From contig NZ_CP016499.1 of NCBI RefSeq assembly GCF_001713475.1, forward strand, positions 4,217,501-4,281,500: a stretch of 64,000 nucleotides of DNA. The letters run 5' to 3'. Of this stretch, positions 56,675 to 64,000 are shown one piece after another. The first letter of the stretch is position 1, and every line of letters begins with the position of its first letter. The position numbers and the translations under genes were made by a program. The notes below the pieces were generated by a model. That model saw only the letters and a program-made list of their open reading frames with translations. It had not been told where the DNA came from and made no database searches. Origin of the DNA: Agrobacterium sp. RAC06 (GTDB lineage: Bacteria > Pseudomonadota > Alphaproteobacteria > Rhizobiales > Rhizobiaceae).

Positions 56675-59170
56675 ATGGCTGACTTTATCGCTGTGATTCG
56701 ACGGGCCGTGGACGGCCTGTCGAACAATACTCCGGAGATGCGCGCGCGAGTCTATGAAAAGGCTCGCGCCGCTGTCGTTCGGCAGCTCGAGAACATGTCA
56801 CCGCGCCCGCCCGAGCATATGCTGCAGCGTCAGCTCGACAAGCTCGATGCGGCTATCCGTGAAGTCGAAGCGGAACATGCGGATGCCTTGCCTCCGCTTG
56901 AAGAGACGCCTGATTCTTCCATGCCTGCAGCCGCGGCTGCCGGTGTGGCAGCGGCAACGGCTGTTTCTGCGCCTGCCTGGGGCGAGCCGCAGCCGGAATA
57001 CGCGCCTTCTTCGAACGAGGATGTGGCGGCGCCGGAACCGGCAGAAGACGCTGCTCCGGCCGAACAGCCGGTCGAGCCTCAGCCGGCGGTAAGCGGTGAT
57101 GACTGGGCGGACGCCCACATGGCCGAGCCTGCGACACCTGCAGCGGTGGAGGAGCCAGCCTATGTCGCCGAAGAACCAGCCTACGTCGCCGAAGAAACCA
57201 TCACGCCCGTAGAAGAGTCTGTTCCGGAACAGGCCGTCGAACCGATGCCGTCTGCGGAAACCGCCTGGCAGGACCAACCCTTTGCGGTTCAGGAGCCGGA
57301 GAACGACTATTCGCGGCTCTACGAGAGCCGTGAAGACGATGCTCCTGCCGTCGAGCCGGAGCCGCCATACGAACCGGCGCCGGAGGCGAGGGACGATGTC
57401 GAAACGGTCGCAGCCGCTGCACCCTACGGCGAAGGCCTGACCGCCGAAGAGACCTGGCCTCGGGGTGACGAGCCGGAAACGGCTGCACCCGCCTGGGATG
57501 CCGTGCCTGTTGTCGAGGTCGAACCTGTTGCCGAAGAGCCCCTTGGCTCTGACGCGGCAGTCGAGGTCGAGCCTTATCTCCCGCCGCAGGCGCCGGAGGT
57601 TGGTATTCGGGTGGATTCGGTTGAGGATTGGCTTCAGAGCCGCGCACTCGATCCGGCCCCGGTCATCCCCTCGGCAAGCTGGGAGCTGCCGGCTGCGACC
57701 GAAACGGCCGCCAATCGCGTGCCCGAACTGCCGGAAATCGACACCGCGCCGCCGGCCGTTTCCTATACGCCAACCGACGAGTTCCCCGCCTATGAGGAAC
57801 CTGTACACGTCGAGGCCAGCAACGACTATGTCGCGCCGGAGGGCTTGAGCCTTCCCGATGCCGATCCGGTCGTGCTCGGCAAGATCGCGTCCACCTCCAC
57901 GGCACCGGCAATCGACGCCGATGACTTCAGCCAGTGGTTCCAGGAGCATGTCGATCAGGGCGAGACTCAGAAAGGCAATGGTGCTCCGGCTTCTGCTTCT
58001 GCGGCCCCTGCGGCCAGCGAATGGGACGAGCATATCGACAGCTTTGCACCCAGCGCCAAGGGTGCGCAGGTCGACGTCGCGGGCCAGGCCGATGGCATGG
58101 AAGCGCTGGTCGGCGGTTATGGCCAGCAGCCTGCCTATCGCCTCGAGCCGAAGAAGCGTCGCAATCCGGCTCCGATCATCGTTGCCGCGCTGGTGCTGGT
58201 TGTGCTCGGCGCTGGCGGTTATCTCGCCTGGAGCATGCGTGATCAGATCGGCAGCATGGTCGCCAACCTGACGGGCGAGGTTGTGCCGACGCAAGAGGCC
58301 GCCGAAGCGCCCGCGGCGACACCTGCAGAGCAGCCGGAGGCACCGGCCGACACGGCGACTGCACCGGAAGTGGCGGCACCTGCAGTCGACGACGGCAGCC
58401 AGAAATTCACGCAGCGACTGCAGGCCGACGGAACGGAAATCGATGCAGGGGCCGGATCGGCGCCCATCGAGGGCGCGCCCGCCGAAGGTCGCTCCGTCTC
58501 GGCCCAGACCGTGGCGTCCACGGTCGAGCCGACCGATGCGCCGGCTGCTGCCAATGGCGCGGCTGCCACGCAGACGCCGGGAACCGCCGCCAATACGGCA
58601 GTCGTGGCCGGCGGGGAAAAGCTCTTCCTCTACGAAGAGCGTATCGGTCAGGCGACGCCGGTCGCAGTGCCTGGTTCGATCACATGGACGGCTGTGCGTG
58701 AAAACGGGGCGGACGGCCGACCTGATCCGCAGATCCAGGGCCGTATCAACGTGCCGGAGCGCGGCATCTCGGCGCTCCTGACCTTCAAGCGCAACACCGA
58801 CAATTCGCTGCCGGCGAGCCACATCATCGAAGTGGTGTTCTCCGTGCCTGCGGATTTCGAGGGTGGTGCGGTGGAGAATCTGCAGCGGATTGCCATGAAG
58901 CGTACCGAGCAGGACCGCGGCGACCCGCTGGTTGCCGTAACGGCCAAGGTGACCGACGACACCTATCTCGTGGCGCTCAACGACTTCGAGGACGTGGTAA
59001 AGCGCAACATGGACCTTCTGTCCACGCGCGGCTGGATCGATATTCCCGTCACCTACCGCAATGGCAGACGCGCGCTGATCACGCTCGACAAGGGAACGAC
59101 CGGTGGCAATGTCTTCGATCAGGTCATCCGCGAGTGGGCGGCATTGACGCCCGCCGCGCCAGCGAACTGA
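56675..59170 (+). CDS. Large membrane-anchored protein of unknown function
   Basis: This 831-residue protein has four parts. A conserved N-terminal helical segment (ADFIAVIRRAVDGLSNNTPEMRARVYEKARAA) covers about 1-70. A long acidic E/P/A-rich region (70-490) contains the duplicated heptad PAYVAEE. One transmembrane helix (about 500-520, PIIVAALVLVVLGAGGYLA) follows. After another low-complexity stretch comes a folded C-terminal domain (about 640-830, EKLFLYEERIGQATPV to the end). The architecture recalls cytoplasmic-to-periplasmic scaffolds. I do not recognise the family. The ATG at 56675 has only a weak GAGAAA site. It lies 59 bases after purA. Confidence 0.82.
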   Translation: MADFIAVIRRAVDGLSNNTPEMRARVYEKARAAVVRQLENMSPRPPEHMLQRQLDKLDAAIREVEAEHADALPPLEETPDSSMPAAAAAGVAAATAVSAPAWGEPQPEYAPSSNEDVAAPEPAEDAAPAEQPVEPQPAVSGDDWADAHMAEPATPAAVEEPAYVAEEPAYVAEETITPVEESVPEQAVEPMPSAETAWQDQPFAVQEPENDYSRLYESREDDAPAVEPEPPYEPAPEARDDVETVAAAAPYGEGLTAEETWPRGDEPETAAPAWDAVPVVEVEPVAEEPLGSDAAVEVEPYLPPQAPEVGIRVDSVEDWLQSRALDPAPVIPSASWELPAATETAANRVPELPEIDTAPPAVSYTPTDEFPAYEEPVHVEASNDYVAPEGLSLPDADPVVLGKIASTSTAPAIDADDFSQWFQEHVDQGETQKGNGAPASASAAPAASEWDEHIDSFAPSAKGAQVDVAGQADGMEALVGGYGQQPAYRLEPKKRRNPAPIIVAALVLVVLGAGGYLAWSMRDQIGSMVANLTGEVVPTQEAAEAPAATPAEQPEAPADTATAPEVAAPAVDDGSQKFTQRLQADGTEIDAGAGSAPIEGAPAEGRSVSAQTVASTVEPTDAPAAANGAAATQTPGTAANTAVVAGGEKLFLYEERIGQATPVAVPGSITWTAVRENGADGRPDPQIQGRINVPERGISALLTFKRNTDNSLPASHIIEVVFSVPADFEGGAVENLQRIAMKRTEQDRGDPLVAVTAKVTDDTYLVALNDFEDVVKRNMDLLSTRGWIDIPVTYRNGRRALITLDKGTTGGNVFDQVIREWAALTPAAPAN

Positions 59171-59196
59171 GGCTCGTCCCTATCGCTTTTCTACGG

Positions 59197-59231
59197 ATCC
59201 GTCGGGCATGTCCCGGCGGATTTTTGTTTTC
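59197..59231 (+). terminator. Terminator after the large membrane protein gene
   Basis: A 10-bp stem with one G-U pair (ATCCGTCGGG/CCCGGCGGAT) and a five-base loop is followed by TTTTGTTTT. Confidence 0.88.
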
Positions 59232-59291
59232 GATTTCAGGGTTAGGGCAGCGGAAGTTCTCTCCGTCAGCGACCAATGCAGGGACGACGTG

Positions 59292-60236
59292 ATGTCAGTA
59301 CAGGCGCAGCGAGTGTCGACGATTCCCTTTGCCGATCCGGGCGGTGATCCGGCCATTGCCTTCCTGGCCGTCAGCAAGGGTTTCGGGCGTGGAAGCGGGG
59401 CCATCAAGGCGCTCGATGATTTGAGCCTTTCCATCCCCCGAGGTGTCGTCTATGGCCTGCTCGGTCCGAACGGCGCGGGCAAGAGTACGCTCCTGCGCAT
59501 TCTCGCCGGATTGGTCAGGCCCGATCGCGGCGAGATCCGGATCTTCGGCGAGCCGGCTTGCCCCGCCCAGCGCAGCCGTCTCGGCATGTTGATCGAATCG
59601 CCGAGCTTCTACCCCTTCCTGACGGCCCGAGAGCATTTGCAGATGTTGGCGGGCGCCACGGGTACCGCAACGCTTGTGGAGCCGATCTTGCAGCGCATTG
59701 GCCTTGAAAAGGCGGCTAACAAGGCCGTCTCCGGTTTCTCGCTTGGCATGAAACAGCGGCTCGGCATCGGCTGTGCGTTGATCGGGCAGCCCGAGGCGCT
59801 CGTCCTTGACGAGCCGACCAACGGGCTCGATCCCGATGGCATTCTGGAGATGCGGGCCCTTGTCCACGAACTGGCGCATCGCGATGGCCTGACTGTGCTT
59901 CTTTCCAGTCATCTGCTGGACGAGGTGGAGCGGGTTTGCGACCGGGTGGCGATCCTCCGGCGGGGGGCGCTGGTCGCCGAAGGTGCGGTTGCCGACCTCC
60001 TTGATCGTGACGGTCGCTTCTGGCTGAAAGTGGACGCGCCGGATGCGGTGCTTGCCCGTCTCGGCGAAGAGGCCGAGGAAGCGGACGGCGGCGTTTACGT
60101 ACGGATCGAACGGACGGAGGTACCCAACCTCATCCTGTCGCTCGCCAATGCCGGCGTTCGCATTCACGAGGCCAAGTGGATCAAGCCGGATCTGGAAACC
60201 GTCTTCCTGTCAGAGACGCGGGAGGTGCGCTCATGA
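59292..60236 (+). CDS. ABC transporter ATP-binding protein
   Basis: This 314-residue ATPase has Walker A GPNGAGKST (about 58-66), a Q loop, signature SGFSLGMKQRLGIG, Walker B LVLDEPTNGLD and the H loop LLSSHLLDE. The C-terminal extension and partner type resemble ABC-2/bacitracin-type exporters. The ATG at 59292 has AGGGA seven bases upstream. The stop overlaps the start of the permease gene by four bases, so they form a half-transporter pair. Substrate unknown; lipid, peptide or antibiotic export are possibilities. Confidence 0.9.
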   Translation: MSVQAQRVSTIPFADPGGDPAIAFLAVSKGFGRGSGAIKALDDLSLSIPRGVVYGLLGPNGAGKSTLLRILAGLVRPDRGEIRIFGEPACPAQRSRLGMLIESPSFYPFLTAREHLQMLAGATGTATLVEPILQRIGLEKAANKAVSGFSLGMKQRLGIGCALIGQPEALVLDEPTNGLDPDGILEMRALVHELAHRDGLTVLLSSHLLDEVERVCDRVAILRRGALVAEGAVADLLDRDGRFWLKVDAPDAVLARLGEEAEEADGGVYVRIERTEVPNLILSLANAGVRIHEAKWIKPDLETVFLSETREVRS

Positions 60237-61015
60237 ACCCGCTTCTCTCTGCCGAAATGCTCAAGCTTGTCCGTCAGCCGGGCATACTCTTCTGGGGCTT
60301 CCTGGCCGTGCCGCTCGCGGCACTTCTGGTCAAGCTGGTCATCGCAGGCTTCATCTATCTGCGTATGGGGCGGCAGTCCGGCGATGTCGATGTGTTCCTG
60401 TCGGCGGCGAAGAGCCTCAGTCTCTCTGGAAACTCGCTGGCGCACCTGCTCTTTGCGCTCGGCATCGCCACGGTCTTCTTTCTCGAATATCGCTATTCCA
60501 CCTGGCGGCTGCTGGTGCCCAGGCATCCGCGCATGCAGCTCTTCGCCGCCAAGCTGCTCGTTTGCCTCGCGTGGCTCGCATTCGCTCTGTTGCTGGCTGC
60601 TGTCGGCGATATTGTGCTGACCATGCTGTTTGGTGTCTTGCAAGGGCAAGCTCTCGACATCTCGGCGTCCTCGCTCATTGCGATGGTGGCGGCATTCGGG
60701 ATCGCATTTCTTGAACTTGCGGTTCTGGCGTCGCTCGCTGCCCTGCTCGTGGTTGCCTTTCGGTCGATGATTGCGGCCGTTATCCCAGCCTTTCTCTTGG
60801 CGATCGGTTCGACACTGCTCCAAGTCTATCTGGGAGCGGATGCCGATCGGTTGCCATTGCCGGGCTATGCGGCTCAGGACTTGCGGGACTGGTTGCTCGC
60901 GGGAGGGACGCCCGTTGCGGCAATGATCGGCGCCGCGGTGCTTTTCGGCTGGTTCTGCGTCCTGACGGGGCTTGGACTTGCAGTCTTCTCGCGGCAGCAA
61001 CTGGCATCGGAGTAA
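60233..61015 (+). CDS. ABC-2-type transporter permease
   Basis: The 260-residue membrane protein has six predicted helices (near 18-38, 70-90, 105-130, 145-170, 175-195, 225-250) and the usual ABC-2 topology. The start ATGA overlaps the ATP-binding subunit gene. No motif tells the substrate. It probably dimerises and works with the upstream ATPase. The gap to the rpoH end is 77 bases and contains a terminator for the convergent gene. Confidence 0.88.
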   Translation: MNPLLSAEMLKLVRQPGILFWGFLAVPLAALLVKLVIAGFIYLRMGRQSGDVDVFLSAAKSLSLSGNSLAHLLFALGIATVFFLEYRYSTWRLLVPRHPRMQLFAAKLLVCLAWLAFALLLAAVGDIVLTMLFGVLQGQALDISASSLIAMVAAFGIAFLELAVLASLAALLVVAFRSMIAAVIPAFLLAIGSTLLQVYLGADADRLPLPGYAAQDLRDWLLAGGTPVAAMIGAAVLFGWFCVLTGLGLAVFSRQQLASE

Positions 61016-61029
61016 CAAGCGGCCACCCA

Positions 61030-61063
61030 CAAAGGAAAAGCCGCCCGGTTGCCCGGACGGCTT
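61030..61063 (-). terminator. Terminator after rpoH
   Basis: On the minus strand AAGCCG-CCGG pairs with CCGG-CGGCTT around a short loop with one internal mismatch, followed by CTTTTCCTTT. It lies 30 bases after the rpoH stop and may stop the convergent ABC transcript too. Confidence 0.75.
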
Positions 61064-61092
61064 GAACAGCTATTGCAGGGGCTGCAGGCTCT

Positions 61093-61995
61093 TTAAGCCT
61101 CGACCACCCGCAAGGCCTTGGCGCGCTCCAGGGCGTCCTTCTGGACGGCTTTCTGGACCTTTTCGAAGGCGCGGACCTCGATCTGGCGGACGCGTTCGCG
61201 GCTGATGTCGAACTCGGTGGAGAGTTCTTCCAGCGTGACCGGATCATCTGCGAGGCGGCGAGCTTCGAAGATGCGACGTTCGCGATCGTTCAACACGCTC
61301 ATTGCCCGCTTCAGCATGCTGCGGCGGGTTTCGAGCTCGTCCTGTTCGATCAGGACGGCTTCCTGGCTTTCGTGGTCGTCGACGAGCCAATCCTGCCACT
61401 GACCGCTTTCGCCTTCGGCGGCGCGCAAGGGTGCATTCAGCGATGCGTCGCCGGAGAGGCGGCGGTTCATCGAAATGACCTCCTCCTCGGACACCTTCAG
61501 CTTGGTCGCGATCTCGGTGACCTGGTCGGGCTTCAGGTCGCCTTCCTCGATCGCCTGGATCTTGCCCTTGAGGCGGCGCAGGTTGAAGAACAGGCGTTTC
61601 TGGTTGGCGGTGGTGCCCATCTTAACCAGCGACCAGGAGCGCAGGATGTATTCCTGGATCGAGGCCTTGATCCACCACATGGCGTAGGTCGCCAGGCGGA
61701 AGCCACGCTCGGGGTCGAACTTCTTGACGGCCTGCATCAGGCCGACATTGCCTTCCGATACGACTTCGCCGATCGGCAGGCCGTAGCCGCGATAGCCCAT
61801 GGCGATCTTCGCAACCAGGCGCAGGTGGCTCGTGACCATCCGGTGCGCCGCGTCACGGTCGCCGTGTTCGGCATAACGCTTGGCAAGCATGTATTCTTCC
61901 TGGGGTTCCAGCATCGGGAACTTGCGGATCTCGTCCAGGTAACGGTTAAGGCCGGCTTCTCCGGCTGTGATCGATGGCAAACTACTGCGGGCCAT
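61093..61995 (-). CDS. rpoH: RNA polymerase heat-shock sigma factor RpoH
   Basis: The 300-residue sigma-32 factor directs heat-shock gene transcription. Region 2 contains LPIGEVVSEGNVGLMQAVKKFDPERGFRLATYAMWWIKA, the RpoH-specific box is QKRLFFNLRRLK, and region 4 has LEELSTEFDISRERVRQIEVRAF. It is probably RpoH1 by length and by its neighbour rluD. The ATG has AGAGGGG six bases upstream. An EcfG-type promoter 100 bases before the start links it to the general stress response, and a perfect dyad abuts the -35 element. Confidence 0.95.
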   Translation of the reverse strand: MARSSLPSITAGEAGLNRYLDEIRKFPMLEPQEEYMLAKRYAEHGDRDAAHRMVTSHLRLVAKIAMGYRGYGLPIGEVVSEGNVGLMQAVKKFDPERGFRLATYAMWWIKASIQEYILRSWSLVKMGTTANQKRLFFNLRRLKGKIQAIEEGDLKPDQVTEIATKLKVSEEEVISMNRRLSGDASLNAPLRAAEGESGQWQDWLVDDHESQEAVLIEQDELETRRSMLKRAMSVLNDRERRIFEARRLADDPVTLEELSTEFDISRERVRQIEVRAFEKVQKAVQKDALERAKALRVVEA

Positions 61996-62095
61996 ATAGC
62001 ACCCCTCTTTCTTCGCGGGCTCCCAATTCCGGCGAGCCCCATCTCCGTGGATCTCTCTATCCCACAGAAATCCGTATGACAGATAAGTATGGCAA

Positions 62096-62138
62096 AACGG
62101 CGATACAAGATTTGTGTTCCGTCACGAGGCCGTGACGG
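62096..62138 (-). promoter_or_regulatory. EcfG-type promoter of rpoH with abutting palindrome
   Basis: On the minus strand GGAAC (62116-62120) and CGTT (62096-62099) are 16 bases apart, the EcfG/RpoE2 consensus. Immediately upstream a perfect 8-bp dyad CCGTCACG-AGGC-CGTGACGG (62119-62138) overlaps the first bases of the -35 element. The dyad could be an operator or the 3' hairpin of rluD transcripts; no U-tract follows. Confidence 0.65.
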
Positions 62139-62182
62139 AGTGTCAATCGATAGAGAACGGGCAGGATCAGAGCATCAGGGTG

Positions 62183-63214
62183 TCACATCGCCTTCAGCGC
62201 ATCGATCACCTTCTGCAGGTCCGCCGGGATCGGGGCTTCGAAGCGCATGGTTTTGCCTGTGGTCGGATGCTCGAAGGCAAGCAGGTAAGCATGCAGAGCC
62301 TGGCGGTGGAACTTGTTGACGGCGCGCTTAGCGTCCTCCGGCAGGAGGTTCGCCTTGGTCTTGAAGGCGGCGCCATATTCCTGGTCGCCAACCAGCGGAT
62401 TGCCGATATGGGCCATGTGTACGCGGATCTGATGGGTGCGGCCCGTTTCCAGGCGGCACTCGACCAGTGAGGCAAGGCAGGTGGCGTCTGGCTTTTCACC
62501 ATAGCGTTCGAGCACGGTATAGTGGGTGATCGCCTCGCGGGCGTCGTCGGTGTCCTCGCGCTTCACCGTGCGCTTGGTGCGGTCGGCGCCAGAGCGGCCC
62601 AGCGCCGCATCGATCGTGCCGGCAAGCGTACGAGGGCGACCCCAGACCACGGCGCGGTAGGCGCGCTCCAGCGGACCGGTGCGGCCATGGTCGGCGAACT
62701 GGTTGGCAAGGTGGCGGTGGGCGATATCGTTCTTGGCAACGACCATCACGCCCGACGTGTCCTTGTCGAGGCGGTGGACGATGCCCGGGCGCTTGACGCC
62801 GCCGATGCCCGAGAGCGTGTCGCCGCAATGATAGATCAGCGCATTGACCAGCGTGCCATGCCAGTTGCCGGCGCCCGGATGGACCACGAGACCCGGCGGC
62901 TTGGCGATCACGATCAGGTCCTTATCCTCGTAGAGGACCTCGAGCGGGATGTTCTCGCCCTTCGGCTGCGGATCCTCCGGCTCGGGCAGGTCGATGACGA
63001 CGCTGTCGCCCGGCTTGATCTTGCGGTTCGGACTGTCGAGCAGATTGCCGTTGAGCTGCACCGCCCCCTGTTCGATCAGCGCCTTCACCCGGTTGCGGGA
63101 AAACTCCTGACCGAGCGCCGCCGTAAGCCAGGCGTCGATGCGGCCTGAGGCATCATCCTCGGCAATCAGCTCTTTCCTTGATGCGGCGGCTTCGTTAAAG
63201 GGGTCGGTCATCAT
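62183..63214 (-). CDS. rluD: Ribosomal large subunit pseudouridine synthase RluD
   Basis: The 343-residue RluA-family enzyme isomerises uridines in helix 69 of 23S rRNA. An S4 domain at about 25-85 (GRIDAWLTAAL, LIEQGAVQLNG) is followed by the catalytic domain, where HRLDKDTSGVMVVAK carries the essential Asp. LETGRTHQIRVH is the family's last signature. The paired ATG codons at 63214 and 63211 are both possible; GGGA is better spaced for 63211. RluC is the alternative name, but the S4-plus-RluA layout and tail fit RluD. Confidence 0.93.
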   Translation of the reverse strand: MMTDPFNEAAASRKELIAEDDASGRIDAWLTAALGQEFSRNRVKALIEQGAVQLNGNLLDSPNRKIKPGDSVVIDLPEPEDPQPKGENIPLEVLYEDKDLIVIAKPPGLVVHPGAGNWHGTLVNALIYHCGDTLSGIGGVKRPGIVHRLDKDTSGVMVVAKNDIAHRHLANQFADHGRTGPLERAYRAVVWGRPRTLAGTIDAALGRSGADRTKRTVKREDTDDAREAITHYTVLERYGEKPDATCLASLVECRLETGRTHQIRVHMAHIGNPLVGDQEYGAAFKTKANLLPEDAKRAVNKFHRQALHAYLLAFEHPTTGKTMRFEAPIPADLQKVIDALKAM

Positions 63215-63383
63215 GTCATCCCGTCTTACGGCGGCCAGGGTCTCGGCCTTTGTCGCTGCCATTTGGCACAGACCGGGGTCTTCGACAATCGACAGCCGGT
63301 AGACCCGGCAATTTTCTCCGGCTCGTTCGCATCGGGGAAGGCATCCAAATCAGCGCGAACTTGGATTGGAAACGACTGCTGCC

Positions 63384-63776
63384 ATGGCTCATATCGACGA
63401 CGAGAACCCGGAAGACAAGCCGCTTGATCCCGTCATGGAAGGTGTGCGCCGCAAGATGGTCAAGCTGCAGCTGATCTCGGGCGGCATCATGGCCGTGCTC
63501 TTCCTCGCGGTGCTCGTATCGATCGTCTACAAGCTGACGCGTGACGAAGGCGGGGCGGAGCCCGTGGCCACGACGTCGCAGCCTTTCGCGGTCCCATCCG
63601 ATCAGCCGCTCAGCCTGACCGCCAACCTGCCGGCCGGTTTCCGCGTGGTGCAAACCTCGCTGTCCGGCAGCCAGATGCTGATCTACGGCGAAACGGTTGA
63701 TGGCGCGCGCAAGGCCTTCGTCTTCGATCTGCCGCTCGGCCGCATCATTGCCGACGTCACACTTGGCAGCAACTGA
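63384..63776 (+). CDS. Small membrane-anchored protein of unknown function
   Basis: This 130-residue protein has an acidic cytoplasmic start, one transmembrane helix at about 31-52 (ISGGIMAVLFLAVLVSIVY) and a periplasmic domain of 75 residues (QPLSLTANLPAGFRVVQTSL, GETVDGARKAFVFDLPLGRII). No family is recognised; similar proteins occur between rluD and an RNA methyltransferase gene in rhizobia. The ATG at 63384 has only a distant GGAA. It is divergent from rluD. Confidence 0.72.
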   Translation: MAHIDDENPEDKPLDPVMEGVRRKMVKLQLISGGIMAVLFLAVLVSIVYKLTRDEGGAEPVATTSQPFAVPSDQPLSLTANLPAGFRVVQTSLSGSQMLIYGETVDGARKAFVFDLPLGRIIADVTLGSN

Positions 63777-63783
63777 GGCAGGC

Positions 63784-64000
63784 GTGGAGCCGGGGCGCCT
63801 CATCGAGATCACCGATCCCGGCGATTTGAGGATCGCCGAGTTCACCTCGATCCGCGAACGCGACCTGACTGGACGTCACGGTCAATTCGTCGCCGAGGGC
63901 ACGGTGGTGCTCTCGATGCTGGCCAAGGCGCATGCCGGTTTCGGATCGGTGCGGGCGGAAAAGCTGCTGCTCCTGAAGAACAGGGTCGCTGGCCTTTCCG
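63784..64000 (+). CDS. TrmH/SpoU-family RNA methyltransferase, N-terminal part
   Basis: Seventy-two codons are present before the right edge. The GTG start has GAGG five bases upstream and lies 7 bases after the previous stop. The segment FTSIRERDLTGRHGQFVAEG is typical of the N-terminal substrate-binding part of SpoU/TrmH 2'-O-methyltransferases, including RlmB-like forms. The catalytic SAM knot lies beyond the window, so the specific target is unknown. Coupling to the small membrane protein upstream is likely. Confidence 0.82.
   Translation, partial: MEPGRLIEITDPGDLRIAEFTSIRERDLTGRHGQFVAEGTVVLSMLAKAHAGFGSVRAEKLLLLKNRVAGLS

Noticed and set aside
57154..57195. Tandem repeat in the large membrane protein as a mobile or CRISPR repeat
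   Set aside because: It is only two copies of a seven-residue coding repeat and stays in frame.
56798..58822. A 674-codon open frame antisense to the large membrane protein gene
   Set aside because: The sense strand has a signal for a membrane helix and a folded C-terminal domain; the antisense product is arginine-rich and motif-free.

Overview
The window is a stretch of chromosome from an alphaproteobacterium of the order Rhizobiales, most probably family Rhizobiaceae (Rhizobium, Agrobacterium, Sinorhizobium or a relative). This rests on high-GC coding sequence, the order ybgC-tolQRAB-pal-cpoB-tilS-ftsH-glmM, a sigma-54/DctD-controlled dct system, EcfG-type GGAAC-N16-CGTT promoters, a serC-serA operon with a structured leader, and palindromic GC-rich intergenic repeats. 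The genus cannot be fixed by reading alone. Nearly all genes look like core chromosome. No prophage, transposase, CRISPR array or rRNA operon was seen, and no gap between genes exceeds 300 bases.

Layout. 1-9.9 kb, minus strand: cell envelope block (glmM 5' end, ftsH, tilS, cpoB, pal, tolB, tolA, tolR, tolQ, ybgC). 10-15.8 kb, minus strand: a membrane protein, then the Holliday-junction genes ruvC, ruvA and ruvB. One VapBC-type toxin-antitoxin pair sits between ruvC and ruvA and a second between ruvA and ruvB. Nudix and DinB-fold genes overlap the 3' end of ruvB. 15.9-23.5 kb, plus strand: a luciferase-like oxidoreductase, a chemoreceptor, a beta-barrel outer membrane protein and serC-serA. 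23.6-27.4 kb: a cyanide-insensitive bd-type quinol oxidase (cioAB) with a 37-residue DUF2474-like third subunit, then a Tim44-like protein. 27.4-32.5 kb: GNAT, lytic transglycosylase lipoprotein, a very cysteine-rich four-helix protein, a Gfo/Idh-ThuA pair and an AT-richer gene of unknown function beside tRNA-Met.

32.5-38 kb: tRNA-Met, mnmA, a dipeptide/N-acyl amino acid epimerase, palindromic repeats, a spermidine-synthase-like gene, an HpcH aldolase and an Ldh-family dehydrogenase. 38-43.2 kb: dctD-dctB divergent from dctA, with two DctD-type dyads and a sigma-54 promoter between them, then a ribbon-helix-helix gene. 43.4-48.4 kb: VOC protein, gluconate-dehydrogenase-like pair (subunit 3 plus GMC flavoprotein), GT21 lipid glycosyltransferase, DedA protein and a small membrane protein. 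48.5-55.1 kb: ung, an FAD amine oxidase and aldehyde dehydrogenase pair, two small envelope proteins (the first behind an EcfG promoter), a PPP-type phosphatase and an EamA exporter. 55.3-64 kb: purA, a large unknown membrane-anchored protein, an ABC exporter, rpoH with an EcfG promoter, rluD, a small membrane protein and the start of a TrmH-family methyltransferase.

The genes form several local systems: outer-membrane integrity (Tol-Pal/CpoB), recombination and nucleotide sanitation (ruv/Nudix), serine biosynthesis, low-oxygen-sensitive respiration (CioAB), C4-dicarboxylate uptake for growth or symbiosis (Dct), and stress regulation (rpoH and a DUF1236 protein under apparent EcfG control). 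No complete novel defence or biosynthetic system is evident. The most unusual arrangement is the pair of toxin-antitoxin modules inside the ruvCAB operon.
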